From: Arenimonas soli
Lineage (GTDB): Bacteria > Pseudomonadota > Gammaproteobacteria > Xanthomonadales > Xanthomonadaceae
NCBI RefSeq assembly: GCF_014643775.1
Contig: NZ_BMKC01000001.1
Location: 1,488,001-1,552,000 of the forward strand
DNA length: 64,000 bases
Reading direction: 5' to 3'
The position numbers and the translations under genes were made by a program. This document shows, piece after piece, positions 59,207 through 64,000 of this stretch (position 1 is the stretch's first letter; each line of letters starts with the position of its first letter). Below the pieces are notes generated by a model, which was not told the origin of the DNA, made no database searches, and worked only from the letters and a program-made list of their open reading frames with translations.

Positions 59207-59354
59207 CGGGGCATCTTACGGCGGTCTTGCGGCCGTGCACGCCCCCGGAAGTCATGTGGCCCCTCCCGCCCCGCCGGCGGGGCACCCGTGCGATAATCCC
59301 GCCCCGATCGTCCGCCCCCCTGGCGGCCCCAACGCCATCGGAGTTCGTAGTCCA

Positions 59355-59951
59355 ATGCCGATCACCATCCGCGACGTGCGCGAGCACGAGCTGGATTCCG
59401 TCGTAGCCGTGAACAACGCCGCCGGCCCGTCCATCCTGCCGATGGACCTGGCCAAGGCTCGCTTCTTCTGGGAACACGCCGAATATTTCCGGGTCGTCGA
59501 ACAGGACGGCCTGGTGTCGGGTTTCCTGGTTGCCCTGGGCCCGGACGCGCCGCACGAGAGTCCCAATTTCCAGTGGTTCCGGGAGCGCTACCCGGACTTC
59601 CTCTACATCGACCGCATCGTCATCGCCCGGCCCCGCCGGGGCGGCGGCCGCGGCCGCGCCTTCTACGCCGACGTCCAAAGCTTCGCCGAAGTGCGCCGGC
59701 CGCTGCTGGCCTGCGAGGTGTTCCTGCAGTCCGGCAACGACCCGGCGCTGCTGTTCCACGGCCATTTCGGCTTCCGCGAGGTCGGCCAGAACGTGATGTC
59801 GGCCAACGGCATCCGTGCCTCGATGCTGCTCAAGGAAATGTGCAGCTACCCCTTCGTGGCCGAGACCTACGGCGGGCGCCTGCCCGACGTGCCCTGGCTG
59901 CAGTCCCGAACCCTGCCCGGCCGCCGGCCGGTCCTGGCGACGGGAACCTGA
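59355..59951 (+). CDS. GNAT family N-acetyltransferase
   Basis: 198 residues. GNAT fold: ITIRDVREHELDSVVAVNNA at the start, FLYIDRIVIARPRRGGGRGR with the acetyl-CoA loop (RRGGGRGRA), ACEVFLQSGNDPALLFHGHF and the final FGFREVGQNV. Substrate unknown. Its TGA is one base from the minC ATG, so it heads the min operon. GATAAT at 59292-59297 is a possible -10 without a good -35. Confidence 0.88.
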   Translation: MPITIRDVREHELDSVVAVNNAAGPSILPMDLAKARFFWEHAEYFRVVEQDGLVSGFLVALGPDAPHESPNFQWFRERYPDFLYIDRIVIARPRRGGGRGRAFYADVQSFAEVRRPLLACEVFLQSGNDPALLFHGHFGFREVGQNVMSANGIRASMLLKEMCSYPFVAETYGGRLPDVPWLQSRTLPGRRPVLATGT

Positions 59952-59952
59952 G

Positions 59953-60732
59953 ATGGCGGCCAATCCCGATTACGAACAGGCCGGTGAGCTCAAGTTCGGC
60001 CAGGTGGGCATCGCCAACCTGCGCGTGCGCACCCTCGACCCCCAGCGACTGGCCGAAGAAATGGCCGACCGTGTCCGGCGCGCGCCCAAGCTTTTCGCCC
60101 GCGCCGCGGTGGTGGTGGATTTCGGCGGCCTCAGCCAGTGCCCCGACGCCGGCCAGACCCGCGCCCTGCTTGACGCCCTGCGCGGCGCCGGCGTGCTGCC
60201 GGTGGCCCTGGCCTACGGCACCAGCGCCGTGGAGGCCCTGAGCCAGGACGTGGGCCTGCCCCTGCTGGCCAAGTTCCGCGCCGCCTACGAACGCGACGGC
60301 GAACTGCCCGCGGCCCCCTCGCCGGCCCCGGCCCCGGCCCCGGCCGCCCGGGCCGCGGAAGCCGCCGCCGCGCCGGTCCCGGAAGCCCCGGCCACCCGGG
60401 CCGAACCCGGCCTGGTGCACCTGCACCCGGTGCGTTCAGGCCAGCAGGTTTACGCCCAGGACCGCGACCTGACCCTGTGCGCCACCGTCGGCGCCGGCGC
60501 CGAGGTGATCGCCGATGGCTCGATCCATGTTTATGGCGCCCTGCGCGGACGCGCCCTCGCCGGCGCCTCGGGCGTGACCTCCGCGCGCATCTTCTGCCGT
60601 GAATTCCATGCCGAACTGGTCGCCGTCGCCGGCCACTACAAGGTGCTCGAGGAAATACCCAAGGAACTGCTGGGCAAGCCCGTGCAGATATGGCTCGAGC
60701 ATGACAAGCTGCGGATCGAACAGCTCGGCTGA
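59953..60732 (+). CDS. minC: Septum site-determining protein MinC
   Basis: 259 residues. Inhibits FtsZ assembly away from mid-cell. N-terminal domain (LKFGQVGIANLRVRTLDPQR; VVVDFGGLSQCPD), an Ala/Pro/Glu-rich linker (about 115-150), and the beta-helical MinD-binding domain (RSGQQVYAQDRDLTLCATVG; VIADGSIHVYGALRGRALAG; ARIFCREFHAELVAVAGHYK). Fully standard. Translationally close to the GNAT gene. Confidence 0.95.
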   Translation: MAANPDYEQAGELKFGQVGIANLRVRTLDPQRLAEEMADRVRRAPKLFARAAVVVDFGGLSQCPDAGQTRALLDALRGAGVLPVALAYGTSAVEALSQDVGLPLLAKFRAAYERDGELPAAPSPAPAPAPAARAAEAAAAPVPEAPATRAEPGLVHLHPVRSGQQVYAQDRDLTLCATVGAGAEVIADGSIHVYGALRGRALAGASGVTSARIFCREFHAELVAVAGHYKVLEEIPKELLGKPVQIWLEHDKLRIEQLG

Positions 60733-60783
60733 CCCCCCAACAACAGACGCCCCCAGGGCGCAAACGCGTTACGGAGAACATTA

Positions 60784-61593
60784 GTGGCTGAAATCATCGT
60801 GGTGACCTCGGGCAAGGGCGGCGTCGGCAAGACGACCTCCAGCGCCAGCCTGGCCTGTGGCCTGGCCCGGGCCGGCAAGAAGACCGCCGTCATCGACTTC
60901 GACGTCGGCCTGCGCAACCTGGACCTGATCATGGGCTGCGAACGCCGCGTGGTGTACGACTTCGTCAACGTGGTCAACGGCGAGGCCAGCCTCCGCCAGG
61001 CCCTGATCAAGGACAAGCGCTTCGAGAACCTGTTCGTGCTGGCTGCCTCGCAGACCCGCGACAAGGACGCGCTGACCAAGGAAGGCGTCGAAAAGGTCCT
61101 CAAGGACCTGGGCGAGGAAGGTTTCGACTTCATCGTCTGCGACAGCCCGGCCGGCATCGAGAAGGGTGCGTTCCTGGCCATGTACTTCGCCGACCGCGCG
61201 GTGGTGGTGGTCAACCCGGAAGTCAGCTCCGTGCGCGACTCCGACCGCATCCTGGGCCTGCTTTCGAGCAAGACCAAGAAGGCCGAAGATGGCGGCCGCG
61301 TGCAGGAACACCTGCTGCTTACCCGCTACAGCCCGCGCCGCGTCGAGGCCGGCGACATGCTGTCGATCAAGGACGTGCAGGAAATCCTGGGCCTTGAAGT
61401 GGTCGGCGTCATCCCCGAATCGCCCGAGGTGCTGCAAAGCTCCAACGCCGGCGTGCCGGTGATCCTGGACGAGGCCTCGCCGGCCGGCCAGGCCTACACC
61501 GACGCCGTTGCCCGCATCCTGGGCGAAGAGCGCCCGATGCGATTCACCACCGTCGAGAAGAAGGGCTTCTTCTCCAAGATGTTCGGAGCTTGA
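60784..61593 (+). CDS. minD: Septum site-determining ATPase MinD
   Basis: 269 residues. Membrane-cycling ATPase that recruits MinC and oscillates with MinE. Deviant Walker A GKGGVGKTT with signature K11 and K16; DFDVGLRNLDLIMGCERRVV; CDSPAGIEKGA. The C-terminal amphipathic targeting helix is KKGFFSKMFGA. Starts at GTG 60784 with ACGGAG upstream. The 51-base gap after minC is the largest within the operon. Confidence 0.97.
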   Translation: MAEIIVVTSGKGGVGKTTSSASLACGLARAGKKTAVIDFDVGLRNLDLIMGCERRVVYDFVNVVNGEASLRQALIKDKRFENLFVLAASQTRDKDALTKEGVEKVLKDLGEEGFDFIVCDSPAGIEKGAFLAMYFADRAVVVVNPEVSSVRDSDRILGLLSSKTKKAEDGGRVQEHLLLTRYSPRRVEAGDMLSIKDVQEILGLEVVGVIPESPEVLQSSNAGVPVILDEASPAGQAYTDAVARILGEERPMRFTTVEKKGFFSKMFGA

Positions 61594-61596
61594 GCC

Positions 61597-61866
61597 ATGG
61601 GCCTTTTTGACTTCCTCACCCAGCGCAACAAGAACACCGCCAGCACGGCCAAGAATCGCCTGCAGATCCTGATCCAGCAGGAGCGCAGCCTGCGCAACGC
61701 ACCCGACTACCTGCCGGTGCTGCAGCGCGAGTTGCTGGAAGTGATCCGCAAGTACATCAACGTCGACGCCGACGCGGTGAAGGTGGACCTGCACAAGGAC
61801 GGCGACAGCGAACTGCTGGACATCTCCGTGGCCCTGCCGGAAAAACCGGCCGCCGCCAACGGCTGA
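61597..61866 (+). CDS. minE: Cell division topological specificity factor MinE
   Basis: 89 residues. N-terminal membrane/MinD-contact segment [19 protein letters not shown], then [20 protein letters not shown] and [20 protein letters not shown], and the C-terminal dimer strand. Stimulates MinD ATPase to restrict division to mid-cell. ATG three bases after minD. Confidence 0.97.
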   Translation: MGLFDFLTQRNKNTASTAKNRLQILIQQERSLRNAPDYLPVLQRELLEVIRKYINVDADAVKVDLHKDGDSELLDISVALPEKPAAANG

Positions 61867-61873
61867 CGCCGCC

Positions 61874-62401
61874 ATGACGGGCGAGTCCACGACGGCACCG
61901 GCACCCGCCGGTGCCGTTGCTGCTTCCGGAGCCGACGTGCTGCGGCTGGCCGACATCGGCCTGCAGGCCCCGGCCCGGCTGCTCGGGGAATTCGGCCTGG
62001 TGCTTGCGCCCGTGCCCGACGGCGAGCCCATCCCGGGCAGTTACTGGGGCGAATGCGAGGCCGGGCTGATCGGCTGCACCGTGTATGCCCGCGCCGATAC
62101 CCCGGTGCATTCCCTGTTGCACGAGGCCTGCCACCTGATCGTGATGCCGCCAGAGCGCCGCGCCCGGGTGCATACCGACGCCACCGATTCGGTGCCCGAG
62201 GAAGACGCCGCCTGCTGCCTGCAGATCCTGCTGGCCGACCGCCTGCCCGGCGTCGGCCGCGACCGGCTTATGGCCGACATGGACGCCTGGGGCTACAGCT
62301 TCCGCCTGGGCTCGGCCCGGGCCTGGTTCGAAAACGACGCCGAAGACGCCCGCGCCTTCCTCGCCTCCCGGGGCCTGAAAATGGTCTCCGACCCCATTTA
62401 G
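61874..62401 (+). CDS. HExxH-containing putative metalloprotein behind minE
   Basis: 175 residues. H83-E84-x-x-H87 (LLHEACHLIVMP) is a zinc-peptidase-type motif placed in a helix; a following EEDAACCLQILLAD could supply the third ligand (Glu) in a second helix. IPGSYWGECEAGLIGCTVYA precedes it as edge strands, the order seen in small gluzincin-like domains. No signal peptide, so cytoplasmic. It starts seven bases after minE and shares its operon. I do not recognise a named family; activity is inferred from the motif only. Confidence 0.7.
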   Translation: MTGESTTAPAPAGAVAASGADVLRLADIGLQAPARLLGEFGLVLAPVPDGEPIPGSYWGECEAGLIGCTVYARADTPVHSLLHEACHLIVMPPERRARVHTDATDSVPEEDAACCLQILLADRLPGVGRDRLMADMDAWGYSFRLGSARAWFENDAEDARAFLASRGLKMVSDPI

Positions 62402-62447
62402 GGATAGGCTCGGGGGTGGTTTCCCACTGAACCTCTGGAGCACACCC

Positions 62448-64000
62448 GTGAAATCCCACCGCGCCCTGCTGGCGCTCGCCATTTCCGCCGGCCTGCTCGC
62501 CCTTGCCGGCTGCAGCAAATCCGATGACGACACCGCCCAAACCGCCGCCGGCAAGACCGCCGCGCCGGCCGATGCGGCCAAGTCCGAATCCGCCGACGCC
62601 TTCGTCGGCCGCGTCAACACCACCATCGAAGAGATGACGCCCGAGCTGACCTCGGCGGCGTGGCTGGGCGCCACCTACATCAACCCCGACAGCCAGCGCG
62701 TCGAGTCGGCCGCCAACGAACGCTGGCTGACCAAGAACAACGAATTCATCGCCCAGGCCAAGGCCTACGACACGCAAGGCCTGGACGCCGCCACCGCGCG
62801 CGCCCTGCACCTGCTCAAGACCAGCTCGTCCATGCCCGCCCCGCGCGACCCGGCGAAGCTGAAGGAACTGACCGAGATCGCCAGCCGCATGGGCGCGACC
62901 TACGGGTCGGGCAAGTGGTGCGTCGGCGAAGACTGCAAGGACATCGGCCAGGTCAGCCAGATCCTCGCCGACACCGACGGCAGCAGCTACGACGAGATGC
63001 GCGCCGCCTGGGAAGGCTGGCATTCGATCGCCGTGCCGATGCGCAAGGACTACCAGCGCTTCGTCGAGCTGACCAACGAAGGCGCGGTCGAGATGGGCTT
63101 TGAAAACACCGGCGACGTCTGGCGCGCCGGCTACGACATGCCCGCCGCCGACTTCCAGGCCGAAGCCGACCGCCTCTGGGGCCAGGTGCAGCCGCTGTAC
63201 GAACAGCTGCAGTGCTACACCCGCGGCAAGCTCGAGGAAAAGTACGGCGAGCAGGGTTCGATCAACGGCATGATCCCCGCCCACCTCACCGGCAACCTGT
63301 GGCAGCAGGACTGGGGCAACCTCTGGCCGCTGCTGCAGCCCTACGACGGCGTCGGCAGCCTGGACGTCAACGGTGCGCTGGAAAAGCAGCGCCAGGACAT
63401 CCTGTCCGACCTGGTGGCCAAGGCCGGCGGCATGCGCAACCTGACCGCCGCCAAGCAGGTGGAAATCGAACGCCAGGCCGACCTGGAAATCGCCACCCGC
63501 ATGACCAAGCTGGCCGAAGGTTTCTACACCGGCCTGGGCATGCCGGCGCTGCCGGAATCGTTCTACGAACATTCCATGCTGATCCAGCCGCGCGACCGCG
63601 ACGTGGTCTGCCACGCCAGCGCCTGGCCGATGAACACCGACGGCACCGACGTGCGCATGAAGATGTGCATCAAGCCCACGGAGGAAGAGCTGACCACGAT
63701 CTACCACGAGCTGGGCCACATCTACTATTACCTGGCCTACAAGGACCAGGCGCCGGTGTTCCAGGGCGGCGCGCACGACGGTTTCCATGAAGCCATCGGC
63801 GACACCATCGTGCTTTCCATGACCCCGGAATACCTGGCCTCGATCGGCCTGGTCGACCAGCCGGCGGTCAGCGAAGAAGCGGTGATCAACAACCAGATGC
63901 GCATGGCCCTGGCCAAGGTCGCGTTCATGCCCTTCGGCCTGCTGATCGACCGCTGGCGCTGGGGCGTGTTCGACGGCTCGATCACGCCGGACAACTACAA
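62448..64000 (+). CDS. M2 family peptidyl-dipeptidase (ACE homologue), lipoprotein, 3' end outside window
   Basis: 517 codons present, open to the window edge. GTG 62448 with GGAG upstream starts a lipoprotein signal (LAISAGLLALAGCSKSDDD, lipobox LAGC). The mature part is a peptidase M2: zinc ligands H420 and H424 in IYHELGHIYYYLAY, third ligand E448 (HEAIGDT), and DVVCHASAWPM before them. MIPAHLTGNLWQQDWGNLWP is highly typical. It removes C-terminal dipeptides from peptides in the periplasm. About 100-150 C-terminal residues should lie beyond 64000. Confidence 0.95.
   Translation, partial: MKSHRALLALAISAGLLALAGCSKSDDDTAQTAAGKTAAPADAAKSESADAFVGRVNTTIEEMTPELTSAAWLGATYINPDSQRVESAANERWLTKNNEFIAQAKAYDTQGLDAATARALHLLKTSSSMPAPRDPAKLKELTEIASRMGATYGSGKWCVGEDCKDIGQVSQILADTDGSSYDEMRAAWEGWHSIAVPMRKDYQRFVELTNEGAVEMGFENTGDVWRAGYDMPAADFQAEADRLWGQVQPLYEQLQCYTRGKLEEKYGEQGSINGMIPAHLTGNLWQQDWGNLWPLLQPYDGVGSLDVNGALEKQRQDILSDLVAKAGGMRNLTAAKQVEIERQADLEIATRMTKLAEGFYTGLGMPALPESFYEHSMLIQPRDRDVVCHASAWPMNTDGTDVRMKMCIKPTEEELTTIYHELGHIYYYLAYKDQAPVFQGGAHDGFHEAIGDTIVLSMTPEYLASIGLVDQPAVSEEAVINNQMRMALAKVAFMPFGLLIDRWRWGVFDGSITPDNY

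Noticed and set aside
62268-63788. 506-codon minus-strand frame at the right end
   Set aside because: The plus strand encodes an unmistakable M2 peptidase here; the minus frame is its shadow.

Overview
The window reads as a single stretch of core chromosome from a high-GC gammaproteobacterium. The family Lysobacteraceae (Xanthomonadaceae) fits best. The grounds are the run rpsO-pnp / truB-rbfA-infB-nusA-rimP-fMet tRNA / nuoN..A-Leu tRNA-secG-tpiA, the fimV-truA-trpFBA-accD cluster, an M2 (ACE-like) peptidase lipoprotein, and protein sequences that read like Xanthomonas/Lysobacter orthologues. This is an inference from gene content; the genus cannot be fixed from here. No mobile element, CRISPR array, rRNA, prophage or island was seen, and base composition looks uniform.

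Layout. 1-2.7 kb: cut end of a peptidoglycan-binding (probable L,D-transpeptidase) gene, a small membrane protein, and a three-gene operon ending in pssA. 2.8-11.8 kb (minus): RNA and translation block with pnp, rpsO, truB, rbfA, infB, nusA, rimP and initiator tRNA. 11.9-26.8 kb (minus): the complete 14-gene nuo operon (complex I), headed by tRNA-Leu(GAG). 26.9-28.4 kb: secG, tpiA and a broken piece of a group 1 truncated haemoglobin. 28.5-32.6 kb: an SDR, a 2OG/Fe(II) dioxygenase-like gene, glmM and accD. 32.7-41.8 kb (minus): trpA, trpB, trpF, truA, fimV, asd, aroC and prmB. 41.9-45.4 kb (plus): Sco-type copper chaperone, psd, bpt and an endonuclease-like lipoprotein. 45.4-50.2 kb: purT, a secreted propeller-like protein, an SPFH / ribbon-helix-helix / PH-like trio, and an M15 peptidase. 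50.2-55.8 kb (minus): AlkA-type glycosylase, DUF423, DUF4340 protein and a Gld-type ABC exporter. 55.9-59.2 kb (minus): SRPBCC-GyrI membrane protein and a NarL-type two-component pair. 59.4-64 kb (plus): GNAT, minC, minD, minE, an HExxH protein and the start of an M2 peptidase.

How genes work together. Many neighbours overlap by ATGA or GTGA, so translational coupling is the rule (nuoJ-nuoK, nuoF-nuoG, trpB-trpA, sco-psd, sensor-regulator). PssA (1.0 kb) and Psd (42.6 kb) together make phosphatidylethanolamine. No gap without a gene exceeds 300 bases; the longest is 188 bases, upstream of rpsO.

The least explained parts are the SPFH-RHH-PH trio with its tandem TGATATCA boxes, the HExxH protein behind minE, the membrane-anchored SRPBCC-GyrI fusion, and the haemoglobin remnant. 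Nothing here amounts to a clearly new system; the SPFH trio is the best candidate.
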